Positions 9,219 to 19,841 of a stretch of 64,000 nucleotides of DNA are shown here, one piece after another. Origin of the DNA: Bathynomus jamesi (lineage: Eukaryota > Arthropoda > Malacostraca > Isopoda > Cirolanidae); NCBI GenBank assembly GCA_023014485.1, contig JAJOZX010005621.1:1-64000 (forward strand), read 5' to 3'. The translations under genes were made by a program, and so were the position numbers. The notes beneath the pieces are model-generated. The model worked only from the letters and a program-made list of their open reading frames with translations, was not told the DNA's origin and did no database searches. Within the stretch, counting starts at the first letter, position 1; the number at the start of each line of letters is the position of its first letter.

Positions 9219-9485
9219 CAGGGTGTCCCATTAGTCCGGTATCATAGGAAAATTTATTTTAAATTTACAAAAGTCATACATTAGAAGTAAAACAAATGCT
9301 CGAAGTAAGGTCTCGTTTTGGGACCTTTTTTTTTTTGGTTGCGGGTAGAATAACGCGCGCAATGGTAATATGAAAGCGAGTTACACTCGTGAGGAAAAAG
9401 CCTCCGCCTATTCCTGACGAGTGTATTACTTTTGTAAATATAATTTAAAATAAATTTTCGTAAGAGCGGACTTACGGGACACCCT
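9219..9485. mobile_element. Mariner-type MITE (family M1), copy 1
   Basis: Ends cagggtgtcccattagtccg and (complement) cagggtgtcccgtaagtccg, flanked by TA; 267 bp, non-coding. The interior block (gttttgggacc ... gtagaataacgcg) recurs in 11657-11935 and 34043-34229, which defines a family. Confidence 0.88.
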
Positions 9486-9762
9486 GTATAGTGCCCATAC
9501 TGTCTGTATGAAACCAGCGTTTCATACAGATAAATAGATTTCTGACTTTCCTACAGGCATAGAGAGAGATTTTTGGGAAAACTTTTGGAACCATGCCTGA
9601 AAACATTTTTGTATGAAAAGGTGAAAGGTTAATTAACATTTGGGGGAATTCTGAAAAATGACTCGGCTTATTTTCAAGACAAGGACTTATTGAGTATTTG
9701 ATCATTTTTTAATTTTTTAAAGTAATTTATGCTTTTATAATAAGCTAAAGAATTGGTTGGTA

Positions 9763-9793
<31 letters not shown>

Positions 9794-10101
9794 GAAAAGG
9801 CAGATACTGAAGTGAAGATGGTGTTATACATGGGCCTGATGTACCTGTCTACCAGTGATGTAGTCGAGACCACCATGGCCGAGGAGAGAAAAAAAAAGGT
9901 TTCGAGACCGAGACGGGTCTCTAGTCCTACATCACTACTGTCTACGCTAGTTGAAAAGCTGAATAGAGTAACTCTCTCTCTCTCTCTCTTACAATTTGGA
10001 GGAACTGAAACTTAGTTTACCTTCGTAAGAAGCTGGAACTTCGCACGAAACCAATGACAGGTTAAAAAGCATATATAGTTCATAATACCGAATAGCTTGA
10101 A

Positions 10102-10106
<5 letters not shown>
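9486..10106. other. Unique spacer with small TA and CT tracts
   Basis: TA tract at 9765-9793 and a ctctctctctctct run near 9973. 9856-9945 holds an imperfect inverted repeat (gatgtagtcgagacc / ggtctctagtcctacatc) that may be another small MITE. No gene. Confidence 0.45.

Positions 10107-10169
<63 letters not shown>
10107..10169. repeat. (CA)n microsatellite
   Basis: About 62 bases, with one CC interruption at 10138. Confidence 0.96.
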
Positions 10170-10172
<3 letters not shown>

Positions 10173-10395
10173 TAATAAAATTAAATTTTCACTCGACTAT
10201 ATTTTCTCAACAAAAATGTGTTCAACATTTTAAAAATATAAAATTTCTTCGTAAATAAATGGCGTCATATTTTAACGTGCAAATATTTCCATTTAATTTT
10301 CCCTCTTTTAATGAAAAAAATTCTTTTGGGTATTTTCAACTTTATGTATGTAGTAATAAAATTATATACATATGTAAGCTATTATGTATATATAT

Positions 10396-10471
10396 AGGGT
10401 GTCCCAAAAGCCCCAATCTATTTCTCGTTCACTCCTTACAAGAAAAACAGATTTGGACTTTTGGGATACTG
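10396..10471. mobile_element. Minimal mariner-type MITE, 76 bp
   Basis: agggtgtcccaaaagcccc at the left and cttttgggatactg at the right, preceded by a TA tract and followed by TA. It belongs with 39196-39272, which shares the interior ctatttcttg/caagaaata segment. Confidence 0.7.
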
Positions 10472-10493
10472 TATATTACACCTCACTAGATAC

Positions 10494-10572
10494 AAAGGAT
10501 ATCCCATAAGCGAGTGTAGGATTAATTTTAGTAATTAAATGAAATTCTACACTGACTTACGGGACACCCCTG
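10494..10572. mobile_element. Minimal mariner-type MITE, 79 bp
   Basis: Left aaaggatatcccataagcgag, right complement caggggtgtcccgtaagtca. The inner arms gtgtaggat/attctacac pair as well. Confidence 0.6.
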
Positions 10573-10691
10573 TTTCTTGTCCTTTCTCTGTATACAGGAT
10601 TCGCAATTTTGGTCACGTGGGTTTGGTTAAGTTAGATTAGGGTTAGATTAAGGTTAAACTTACTTTTAATAAAAAGGTTTAAGTTTCAGAT

Positions 10692-10844
10692 GGTGAATTT
10701 TGTTCCGGCTAACGCCAGACGAATTTAGTTTCGGAAAGACCTCTGTGCAGTAAATGGGTTAAGAGACGTTTGCTTAATCCTTTTACTGCACAGAGGTCTT
10801 TCCGAGAGACTGAATAAGATCGTCTGGCATTAGCCAAAACAAAA
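10692..10844. mobile_element. Foldback MITE
   Basis: Arms attttgttccggctaacgcc and (complement) attttgttttggctaatgcc continue inward through ggaaagacctctgtgcagta on both sides, leaving a short loop at about 10761-10775. No target duplication is obvious. Confidence 0.75.
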
Positions 10845-10984
10845 TCAGTAAAGTCACACTGCCCGACAAACGGTTAACACACAGAAAATTGGTAACAGGA
10901 GAGAAGTGTGAAGTGTAACTCGAGTAATGTCATACACAAAACAGTCTACTCTTAACATCATCTCAGAATCCTACAATAGAAAAG

Positions 10985-11215
10985 AAAAAATATATTTCGG
11001 AAAATAGATGAAAAAAAAAATGTCCTACATTTGTGTGTATTTTCTAATACGAGTCTGTCATCAACCTCAATGTCCTCAAATATACCCAAGACCTGCCACA
11101 AAGCTTCTATATTTACTTTATCGTATACTTTCTCAAAATCCATAAAAGCTGTGTATACTTTGCGATCCCTTTCGCATGCTCTCTCAGGCACTTGTCTCAA
11201 TGCAAACAAAATTAT
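10985..11215 (-). pseudogene. LINE reverse transcriptase fragment
   Basis: The minus-strand frame reads LRQVPERACERDRKVYTAFM then DFEKVYDKVNIEALWQVLGI. This is the reverse transcriptase motif around the first catalytic Asp (MDLEKAYDKVNREALW in many arthropod LINEs). It is only about 65 codons; the rest of the element is absent. Confidence 0.75.
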
Positions 11216-11250
11216 ATGTAGTAAAGTTTACTTTGCTATATACTCTATAT

Positions 11251-11430
11251 GCTATAATATATATATATATAATAATATATATATATAGGCTCAGGACAAA
11301 TTAGAGTGCAAATTTTATATTAGGTTACAAAAATTATAGGTGAACAAAGACGACCCTAAGATCCACTCTAGTTAGCTCAAGAAAAAAAAAAATATATATA
11401 TTCTGTGTGTGTGTGTGTGTGTGTGTGGGA
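11251..11430. repeat. TA and GT microsatellites around a 110-bp spacer
   Basis: TA at 11251-11287 and GT at 11403-11428. Between them, gaccctaagatccactctag resembles the start of repeat R2 (49115-49535). Confidence 0.75.
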
Positions 11431-11608
11431 TGATGATTATGTTTGCTTGCTTAAACACGCCTAAATGGCTATGCTAATCTGAATCAAATTTAGTATACAA
11501 ATTAAGGAGAGAACCAGGGAAGATTTCAGCAGCATACTCGCCCCTCTCAGTCCCCCACCCTCTTTAAGTTGTGATTCGAGGGGATTTTGCTGTGCAAGGT
11601 GTAGCGCG

Positions 11609-11610
<2 letters not shown>

Positions 11611-11656
<46 letters not shown>
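11611..11656. repeat. (TA)n then (CA)n microsatellite
   Basis: Abuts the MITE at 11657. Confidence 0.93.
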
Positions 11657-11658
<2 letters not shown>

Positions 11659-11935
11659 GGGTGTTCCATAAGTCCGGTGTCATAGGAATATTTATTTTAC
11701 ATTAAATTTACAAAATTGATACATTAGACCTAAAACAAATGTTCAAATTGATGTCCGCCTTTCCTCAGGAGTGTAACTCTTCTATATTAGCCATTGCGTG
11801 TTATTCTACCTGCAACAAAAAAAAAAGGTACCAAAACAAGACCAATTTGAACATCTGTTTTAGTTCTAATGCATTACTTTTGGAAATTTAATTTAAAATA
11901 AATATTCCTATGAGACCGGACTTATGGAACACCCT
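11657..11935. mobile_element. Mariner-type MITE (family M1), copy 2
   Basis: Ends cagggtgttccataagtccg and (complement) cagggtgttccataagtccg; 279 bp; TA flanks. Internal blocks tattagccattgcgtgttat and gtaccaaaacaagacc are shared with 9219-9485 and 34043-34229. Confidence 0.9.
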
Positions 11936-11940
11936 GTACA

Positions 11941-12306
11941 TATATACGTTGGTGTCTAGCGCAGATATGAAATACTGATAATTTTTAACCTATTTCTAAC
12001 CGAGCAATTTCGTTATGAAACAATTGTTGGATAGAAAATTTTTCTATAAGACCAGACTTATGGGACACCCTGTACATATATACGTTGGTGTCTAGCGCAG
12101 ATATGAAATACTGATAATTTTTAACCTATTTCTAAACCGAGCAATTTCGTTATGAAACAATTGTTGGATAGGAAATTTTACTATGAGACCGGACTTATGG
12201 AACACCCTGTACATATATACGTTGGTGTCTAGCGCAGATATGAAATACTGATAATTTTTAACCTATTTCTAAACCGAGCAATTTCGTTACGAAACAATTG
12301 TTGGAT
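11941..12306 (+). repeat. Tandem array of about 2.7 units, 136-137 bp, carrying a MITE end
   Basis: Units start at 11941, 12077 and 12214. Each holds tatatacgttggtgtctagc, a 90-bp unique block ending caattgttgga, and then the right terminus of the adjacent M1 MITE (ggacttatgg(g/a)acaccctg); the third unit stops at about 12306. The flank plus MITE end was therefore duplicated as one block. Confidence 0.9.
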
Positions 12307-12814
12307 GAAAACCGATAAAAGAAAAAAAAAAAATCGCTCCAACAATTTATCTCTTGAGAAAATAAATCTTTGAGACTTTGCCAAAAATCTGATTTTTAAG
12401 TAGTTCATCCAACAAAATAATAATAATTTAGGAGGAACAGGAATTGGAACAGTGCTCAGACCACACGAACGCGGCCCACTGCGCTAACTTTTCGATTATT
12501 ATTAATCATCATCATCGAAAATCGAACCATCCCCTCCAATCTCAGTGTTTTCACTTCGCTTGTAGGGTATAGTTCACTCCATGCATCCACTACTATTTTT
12601 TACATTTTAAGTTAATTTAATACAAATTTTATGAATTAGTAATTTTATTATTATAATTTAATGATAGTAACTTAAACACTAGTAGTGTAGTGTATTGAAA
12701 ACTAGTAAAACTATTTACTACAATGCCTGGTAGCATGTACCACTGTGATTGAGTATGGTTACTTAAGCAGCTTAATCCAACGACCGTACCTTAAAGGGTA
12801 ACACAGTTTCCCTA
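12307..12814. other. AT-rich spacer, nothing recognised
   Basis: No coding or terminal repeats seen. Confidence 0.5.
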
Positions 12815-12886
12815 TTACGGATGAAGACATTGAGGTCGGGGGTTCGACTCCCGTTGGTGCTGGTTCATAATAATAATAATAATAAT
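12815..12886 (+). mobile_element. tRNA-like SINE fragment with (ATA)n tail
   Basis: The T-arm gtcgggggttcgactcccg has a good B box (ggttcgactcc) and is followed 20 bases later by ataataataataat, a plausible SINE tail. No clear A box upstream. Confidence 0.45.
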
Positions 12887-13057
12887 ACAGAAATTAACAC
12901 AATGGGCCACATTAGATGGCATGAGCGCTGTGCCAGTTTCTGGCTTTCCCCACTGATTATATTAAAGATTTTAATAAGTTTTAATGACCAAATTATAAAT
13001 TATGTAAAATTTAATTGAAAACATTGAAGTAAACTCGTATAACCTGTAATATATTAA

Positions 13058-13285
13058 ATGAGTACACGAGATAAGTGTACGCATGGTGTGAATGAACTCT
13101 GAAGCTATTCTTTTCATTATACTTTTCTTACTTTCCTATAAATTTTCTTTCACATTTTTCTGTCAGCAGTGACGTGGCAGAAGAGGGAGAGCCTCGTCAG
13201 TTCTATGTTCACTACAAATGATCCTGCTTGAAGGGCTTTACACATTTTTTGGTGCAAGCATGGTACGAGAGTTTTCAGAAATATA
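13058..13285 (+). repeat. Dispersed repeat R1, copy 2
   Basis: Contains acgagataagtgtacgcatg, gaatgaactctgaagctatt and aagcatggtacgagagtttt. It is uninterrupted where copy 1 carries a hAT MITE, so it serves as an approximate empty-site reference. Confidence 0.85.
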
Positions 13286-13292
13286 TATATTA

Positions 13293-13409
13293 GTGGTGCA
13301 CCGATTAATAGGTATCGGCACCTGGCATGCCGATTATTAGGAAAATACCTGGCATGGCCGATTAATCGGCATGCCAGGTGCCGATACCGATTAATCGGTG
13401 CACCACTAA
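13293..13409. mobile_element. Palindromic hAT-like MITE
   Basis: tagtggtgcaccgattaata runs in from the left and its complement closes at the right, with an inner palindrome around ggcatgcc. It is set between TA microsatellites. The terminus cagtggtgcaccgatt is common among hAT-like MITEs; family knowledge, not proof here. Confidence 0.75.
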
Positions 13410-13797
13410 TATATATATATATTACTTACTTATGTCCCATCCGGCTTAGAAGCCGGGTCGGGTCCCCCAGATGGCGTCTTCGCTCTACGTTCTTCTCGTT
13501 TGTCACCTCCCTCCTGTGGACCAGAAGGGAAGGGGCGTCGGTTCGCCCGTACGCGGTATGCGCCATCATCATAGGGTTTCTTGGCAATAAAAGCAGCCGG
13601 TCTGCCAGCCCTCTGCTGCTATATATATATATATTTATTAATAATTAATAATAAAGTATGTTTTCTAATTTACAATTTGAAATCAAGTCGTCAGATTTCA
13701 TTTGAAGAGAAAAGTTACTTTGATCGCTTTGATTGTAATTAATATCGTTGTTGCCGAGGCTCAAATCACGTAATTAATATTCCTTACTACATTTTTA
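13410..13797. other. GC-richer block of unknown nature
   Basis: 13436-13620 is markedly GC-rich (ggcttagaagccgggtcggg, then ggaaggggcgtcggttcgcc), flanked on both sides by TA tracts. It may be a LINE 3' fragment; I could not recognise a protein. Confidence 0.4.
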
Positions 13798-14040
13798 CTA
13801 CGTTTGAAGATCCTTAATTGCCACTGACCTGAAAATAATGTCCCTTTTCAGCTTTCTGTAAGACTCCTTTCCTCTCTTGGTAACACGTACGAAGTTTACA
13901 CAGACGTTCCTTAAAGCTTTATTAAAATTTTCCATTTGTTCTTTCTCTGTTTGTAATTGTTTAAGTCCTTCGTTGTCTCCCGCTAACATTCCTCGAATCT
14001 TTTCTATCGCCGCCTTCACCCGTTCGATTTCTTTCATCAA
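13798..14040 (-). CDS. Short coiled-coil open frame, possible gene fragment
   Basis: An 80-codon minus-strand frame begins MMKEIERVKAAIEKIRGMLA. It is rich in Lys, Glu and Gln with heptad-like spacing (LKQLQTEKEQMENFNKALRN), then turns basic. Upstream (14041-14430, minus) other frames continue charged coiled-coil-like sequence, such as AKQSLEHSSKQLGDCEREED, interrupted by stops. This suggests a degraded or intronless copy of a coiled-coil gene. Family not recognised; no splice signals were confirmed. Confidence 0.4.
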   Translation of the reverse strand: MMKEIERVKAAIEKIRGMLAGDNEGLKQLQTEKEQMENFNKALRNVCVNFVRVTKRGKESYRKLKRDIIFRSVAIKDLQT

Positions 14041-14430
14041 AGAGTGTTAAGATCGCCAAGATTCTCTTCTCGGCCGCCATACTTCCCAGTTGTTTGCGTT
14101 CCATTTTACCGACGTAAAAAGTTCGCAGAAACATTATTTTAATTTGTCCTCCTCTCGTTCGCAGTCACCCAGTTGTTTGCTCGAGTGTTCCAGAGATTGT
14201 TTGGCACAAATAACGACAGATTTTTCTTTTTTATTAATTTCTTTCCAACGCTTCTTCTTCTTAGGCTTTCTATAAGCATGCTCTAGATTAATTTGTAGCT
14301 TTTATCTTTTCTTTAAGTCTATCGTTGCTGGTTTTGCAATTTTTTTTGGAGAACTTTTAACTTATTTCCTAAATTTTGAATCTGGGAAAAACACTTGATT
14401 TCCTCTTTCAACTTCATTTGGTATCCTCTC

Positions 14431-15088
14431 AGTATATATAAATATAAACAAGTTGATCTATAAAGTATGCATTATTTCGTCTACAAAAGTGTTACAAAAA
14501 CTGTCAAGGATGCAACGATTCGCAAATAATTTGGTGTAAAAGTCTAAGAAACTTTTAGAAGGGTTATCGAAGTATATTTTCTATTAAATAAAACCATCAG
14601 AATCCCAAGAATATTCAGTCTGTATGAAGAGGAGCAATACTGATCGTTTAACAACACAAAATATTGAATTAGAAGAACTATCAAATGAAGCTTAATAATT
14701 AGGAACTGTTGCGGACAGAGAGATTCAGCTGAGTAAATAACAACGACATTAAAAGCGAATAGTGATATTTCAACTAGGCTTACATCAAAATTTTATGGAA
14801 TAGGTCGTGGATCACTCTTGCTAGTACTAATGCTCATTCTATCACTATATATATATATATTAATAATAATGAAGTAAACTTTACTGTATATAATTTTGTT
14901 TGTATATTTATAAAACCCGAAAATACTGCTGATATAAACTATCTCGCAAACACAATATAAAGAATTTTGTATTTTAGCCATTCTATAATACAAACTTGAT
15001 AATATTTCACCAACTTTTATCACAAAATATTAGACAGTAAGAATTCATCGTTATTCATCGGAAAAGACATTGTACTTGATAAGGGTGA

Positions 15089-15091
<3 letters not shown>
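14431..15091. other. AT-rich spacer, nothing recognised
   Basis: Only a small TA tract near 14846-14860. Confidence 0.5.
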
Positions 15092-15122
<31 letters not shown>

Positions 15123-15251
15123 TACACACATTACATAAGAACTGCTAGTGTGAAGGTAATCATAATTACATACTCATTTCTAGGACCCCTTACTGGAGCG
15201 AAATGACAGTATGACCAAATGACACATAATGACTTATATATGTACTTCAAT

Positions 15252-15344
<93 letters not shown>
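15092..15344. repeat. (GT)n, (TA)n and (GA)n microsatellites
   Basis: GT 15092-15121, TA 15254-15298 directly fused to GA 15299-15344, with 130 bp of ordinary sequence between the first two. Confidence 0.93.
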
Positions 15345-15346
<2 letters not shown>

Positions 15347-15558
15347 AGTTACAAGGCCAAGAGGAAGCCTCAAAGACCTTCCGATCCACTCTGGGAGGTC
15401 CCTGTTATTAAACAAGTTTATTTTTCTTTCAACTATCCAAGCAGTAGTAGAAAACTGGATAGAAAAGTATAAGGTTCTCTCCCCACCCTCCGCTTCCTCC
15501 CTGCCAGAGGCAGGTACGGAAAAAGGTTGAATAAAATACCTTGACCCTGGAAAAGTAG

Positions 15559-15560
<2 letters not shown>
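15331..15560 (+). repeat. Dispersed repeat R2, copy 1
   Basis: Contains tccactctgggaggtccctg, one ctggatagaaaa unit, ctctccccaccctccgct and ccttgaccctggaaaagtag. The second copy at 49115-49535 has the same order but nine ctggatag units. Bounded on both sides by GA tracts. Confidence 0.85.

Positions 15561-15635
<75 letters not shown>
15561..15635. repeat. (AG)n microsatellite, 75 bp
   Basis: Uninterrupted AG. Confidence 0.97.
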
Positions 15636-15638
<3 letters not shown>

Positions 15639-15846
15639 ACAAGAATTTAAAAAAAAATAGCTGCAATTATATTTTTTCCTTTTTTTGTTCGAAGTGTTTT
15701 GTAACTTTGCTGAAAATTTTAAAATTTTCAGTATTAACTTTCGAAGCGAAATTTGTTTTACGTTTTTTTTAAATTTATTTAATACAAAAATTGAATTTTA
15801 TTATTCTAAATTTTTATATATATATATATATACACACACACACGAG

Positions 15847-16400
15847 TATATAGGCACTCAAAAGTATTCGTACATTTAAATATTTTGGTTATATTCGTCG
15901 TTATCTTTTGTACCCATGCATACGATAATCATGAAAAGGTTAGCGTTCTTTTGGAAAAATTAAAAACACGCAAAATTCTTTTAATAATTTATAATTATTT
16001 ATTTTAACTCCAACAAATAATGAAAAACATCAAAAAATTTGAGGAAAATAAAAAAAAAGTTAAAATGCAAACCTTTTCGTACAATTTACTTACAAATTTA
16101 TTTAATACTTTGTATGCCCATCTTTTGCTTAAAGGATCACAATGATTCGTTTTGGGTATTTTTCGACGAGGGTTCGACATCTCTCGGTAGAAATTTTTGC
16201 TCATTTTTCAACAGAAATTCAGATTCGAAGGGTCTTGCTGACACCCGTTTTCAAATCAAACCATAAATTCTTGATTAAATTGAGATTTGGGTTTTGACAG
16301 GGTCATCGAGAAGCTTGGAATTCTTTTGTTGAAGCCATTTCACGGTGCTCTTACTTTTATGTTTTGGATCATTATATTTTTGCAATACCCAATTGCGACA
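15847..16400 (-). pseudogene. Tc1-like element remnant, one end plus transposase C-terminus
   Basis: The terminus ggcactcaaaagtattcgtac matches the 41054-42710 Tc1 end. The minus strand then shows decayed Tc1 C-terminal sequence (NLWFDLK, STERCRTLVEKYPKRI) with several stops. The other end was not found. Confidence 0.78.
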
Positions 16401-16449
16401 AATTCCAAACAAATTTCATGATTATTAACAAAATGTGTATCTCGATAAA

Positions 16450-16700
16450 CTTAACGTTGATGAAATTGCTGCAAAGGAGTCTACTGTAACAAAATTTTTT
16501 GGTGGAATGCTAGACAAAAATTTGCGATGATCATGCAAATTATATCTCAAGAAAGGTTTCAAGGAGCGTTGCTATAATGTTTAAACTTGGAAATATAGTC
16601 CCTAAACAGGTTTTATTAACTCTGTATCATACTCTTGTTCTTCCTTATATAACGTACTGTACCCTTGTGATTGGGGAAACTCATCTAACAACATGATTTA
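16450..16700 (+). pseudogene. LINE reverse transcriptase C-terminal fragment
   Basis: With two or three frameshifts the plus strand reads GGMLDKNLR, then SCKLYLKK, then LLTLYHTLVLPYITYCT and WGNSSN. This is the conserved region after the YADD box in CR1/jockey-like LINEs (FLGVxLDxxLTW...LYxTLVxPYLxYC). Strongly decayed. Confidence 0.7.
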
Positions 16701-16785
16701 TATATTATTGATTAATAATAATAACTTTTATTCTTAATTAAGAGCCCAGTAAAGCCTAAAGCTTAAGAGCCAAATAAAATAAATA

Positions 16786-17310
16786 GTCCAATTTCACAAT
16801 TATTTGTGAAAATTGCAAATTGTATTTGTTTAATCAATAAAGGCGATTCAATTAAAAAATATGAGAGATTATAGACAACAATTGACCAGGTAGGTACTCC
16901 AGGGGAGATGTCAGGCAGAAGACGGAGTGCTGAAACTCCCGGTTCTCCTGTCACTGTTCTCCTTAGCTGATCTTTTTCTGTCTCTCATCTACCCTATGAG
17001 CGGTCCAGCATGCTCTCAAACACACGCTTCTCCCTCAGTTCTTCACTGCACATGTATGCATGCATTTTACACATTACACAATCTCTCCAAAATTTGTATA
17101 AAAAAAAATAGCATCGTGAGCCTTGGAGACTTCGATTTTGGTTCTCTTTCTTATAAAGGGGGGCATTTTTGCGGGAACCCGCCCTTGGCCCCTCCTCTCT
17201 ACACAAAAAAAATATACACGAGTATATATATTTTTTTAATTGAGTAATCTTTATTGATAAAACAAATACAATTTGAAATTTTTGTTTTAACAAATAATTG
17301 TGAAATTGGA

Positions 17311-17314
<4 letters not shown>
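16786..17314. mobile_element. Non-autonomous element R3 with about 80-bp inverted repeats
   Basis: Left agtccaatttcacaattatt is mirrored at the right by aataattgtgaaattggact, and the match continues through tttgtttaatcaataaagg. AAT flanks both ends. The interior 16862-17212 is shared with 44585-44952. Confidence 0.82.

Positions 17315-17368
<54 letters not shown>
17312..17368. repeat. (TA)n microsatellite
   Basis: Begins at the right terminus of R3. Confidence 0.96.
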
Positions 17369-17371
<3 letters not shown>

Positions 17372-17384
17372 TTAAACTGCAAAC

Positions 17385-17600
17385 ACGCAGTATAATTAAC
17401 GTAAAGAACGACGCTTGTATAGGAGAATATTCCGCGCAAGATGAGAGCGAGAGAACGAAACAAATGAAAAAATGAGGTAACCACCCGGGAATCGAACCCG
17501 GGATCTTCCGATTGCCGGTCAGATATGATAACCATTACACCACGGGCCTCACTCAATCAAATGCCGTAATTCCTCTACATACGCGCAGAAACCAATAGGG
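17385..17600 (-). mobile_element. tRNA-derived SINE (family A), copy 2
   Basis: The tRNA-like body on the minus strand runs 17552 to 17473: A-box-like tggtgtaatgg, B box ggttcgattcc, and anticodon stem tctga/tcgga around loop ccggcaa. The surrounding gagcgagagaacgaaacaaatgaaaaatgag-like stretch parallels copy 1 at 4541-4768 but is diverged. Confidence 0.8.
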
Positions 17601-17665
17601 GGGTCGAACATAAGTCCATCCTAAATATTTGTTCAGTCTCTCCCTCCTCCCAAACAAATTATTTA

Positions 17666-17670
<5 letters not shown>

Positions 17671-17715
<45 letters not shown>
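17671..17715. repeat. (GT)n microsatellite
   Basis: Forty-five bases of uninterrupted GT. Confidence 0.97.
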
Positions 17716-18537
17716 CACAAACATTTTCTTCATCGAACGTAACATCATCTCTGAAGGTTGTATGATTATTTCCTTAACTTTTAACATATATTAATTTGAA
17801 AGCCATTTCCCTTGAAAGCCATCTCCCACGCAAACCTTCCTTAAAGTTCGGCAATCGAGAGATAAAACAGTTTGCAACAAAACATATAAAGAAGACCTTC
17901 GCAAATCAATTATGACGCTGGGAAGATTTCCTAAACATACGAATTCACCATTTAAGAATAGTGTGCAAGAGTCTAAAATAATGTACAGTATGTATGGTGA
18001 AAATGATGAGAGCCTACTATATACAAATTGAGAATCGGTAATGATGGCTTTTTTTTTTACCGTGATGAAAGATGGATAAATCGTGCGTGTATTCTATACA
18101 CACACAAAAAAATTGTCTTTATTTCAGTGATTTTTCCTTCAAAATTTCTGTAAATAATTTTTTTAACGTAATTTTTTTATTATTTTCTATCTCTGACCTT
18201 CAATATCGATAAAGATCTCTCCCCTGCGGTGATTTAAAAAGGAAAAAAAGAAGCGATTTGCATCTATACAACTTCCAAAGATGTTACTTTAAGATTTTAT
18301 TGACAAATTAAATCCTTACGTCTCAGAAAACAAAAATTTCATCCTTGATCTTCGCTTTATACATAAGTCAAGACGATCTTTCTACTTATACGAGTAGTAT
18401 TCCCAAACAGGCTGATAGATAGGTGTACCTTTATCATAATACACGTTAATAGACAAGTGGTATTCCATAGGTATACAAACTACGATCCTTTCTATTTACT
18501 TTACAAAGTCAATTAGAGGCATCTCCAACAAAATTAT

Positions 18538-18538
<1 letters not shown>
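17716..18538. other. Unique spacer, nothing recognised
   Basis: No terminal repeats, no protein similarity noticed. Confidence 0.5.
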
Positions 18539-18569
<31 letters not shown>

Positions 18570-18577
18570 TATATATG
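18539..18577. repeat. (CATA)n - (TA)n microsatellite
   Basis: Six cata units followed by TA. Confidence 0.94.
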
Positions 18578-18644
18578 TGACGTTCGGTCCATGGAAGCAT
18601 TGTTCCCCACTTAAATGATTAGAAGCGCTGTTAAACAATATTAA

Positions 18645-18930
18645 TGATGGTGTAGTGTAGTGGTTAGCGTCGCTGACTACGAATCTATCGGCCCCGGGTT
18701 CGAGACCCGACGGCAGCCGGCGCGCAGCAAAACCAAGCTGTTCATCCTTCCACACAAAGAAAGTGGTTGGTAGATAAATGGGTACCCTAGGTGGCCTAGT
18801 GATTAAGACGCTGGGCTGCTGATGGGGCGTGGTTCGGATTCCACGTTAAACTGTAGGTCTAAGGTGGAGTGAAAAGCTTGACCTTCGTCAGAATGAACAA
18901 TTCGAGCGGAAGCTAACCAAAGGTAACTAG
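18645..18930 (+). mobile_element. SINE family B (two tRNA-like heads), copy 1
   Basis: First unit: ggtgtagtgtagtggttagc (A box) and gggttcgagaccc (B box). Second unit, 120 bp downstream: ggcctagtggttaagacgct (A box) and gtggttcggattccac (B box). The tail region ccttcgtcagaatgaacaat ... ccaaaggta is shared by all copies (24556, 43560, 52206). RNA polymerase III promoter use is inferred from the boxes. Confidence 0.88.
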
Positions 18931-19841
18931 ACTATACTCCTTTCAAATATTTTTGAATACAAAAAGCTTGAAATCGAAATCTGTGCATTGAAAAAGGATG
19001 GGGAGAGCAGTAATTTTGTTCCGTCGAGACGGGCGCCAGTGGAAGCAACTTTGATAATTGCTTCTTTTGTTTGACTTACTACAGTATATTCGTATTTTAT
19101 AAAAATTGTATCAATTCACCGATAATTTCACTGCTTATACGATAGTATAATTGTAATAAATGATATACAATAAAATTATTGATCGCTATACTTGGGCATG
19201 AAAAAATATGGTCTTGAAAGAATAAAAAATATTCACCGATGGAAACACAGACCCATAACGCATTCATTTCTTTAGGCAAAACGTGGATCGTGGAAGCAAC
19301 TTAGAGAGTTGCTTATTCATGCTATTATGCTAACGGAATCTTTTTAAAGTGCTTAATTAATGAGCTTATAGCATTAAGTGACTAAATAACTGGCAATTAT
19401 TACCAAATATATTTTTAGAAGAAGAAATACAAGCTAATTGTAATTAGAGTTTGCTTAATTGTAAGTAAATCAAAGTGAAGTTGTTATATCGAGGTTAATG
19501 TCGTTTGTCAACTGCCCATCCCTTCCTCCCCCGCCCTCTTCGTCCCCCCCTCTCACAAGTGCACAAATTCAAATATAATTTGAGCGCATTTTTAAGTGTT
19601 CACTTATTTATTTGATTTGTGATTGTTACAGTGCGTTCAATGATCTTTGGCTGGATTATGCAGTTTTTATTTCTTTGACAGATAATGATGGCGTGTAATA
19701 AGTGTAATTGTATAATTGAAACTTTGTTATCTTGTTCGTTCAGTTCTAGACAATTTGAAGAAAAGCGAGACATTACTAAAATTGGTAGGCCTACGCCTAG
19801 CTTAAAAAAAATTAAGTACACAAACCAAAAGATGTACGCGT
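18931..19841. other. Spacer, possibly the 5' part of the hAT element
   Basis: Two similar hairpin-forming motifs gtggaagcaacttt/aattgcttc lie at 19036-19068 and 19285-19318. 19500-19560 is C-rich. No coding recognised before 19842. Confidence 0.45.

Noticed and set aside
19031..19068. Left terminus of the hAT element at ccagtggaagcaacttt
   Set aside because: Does not pair with the proposed right end cgatcgccactg beyond a few bases.
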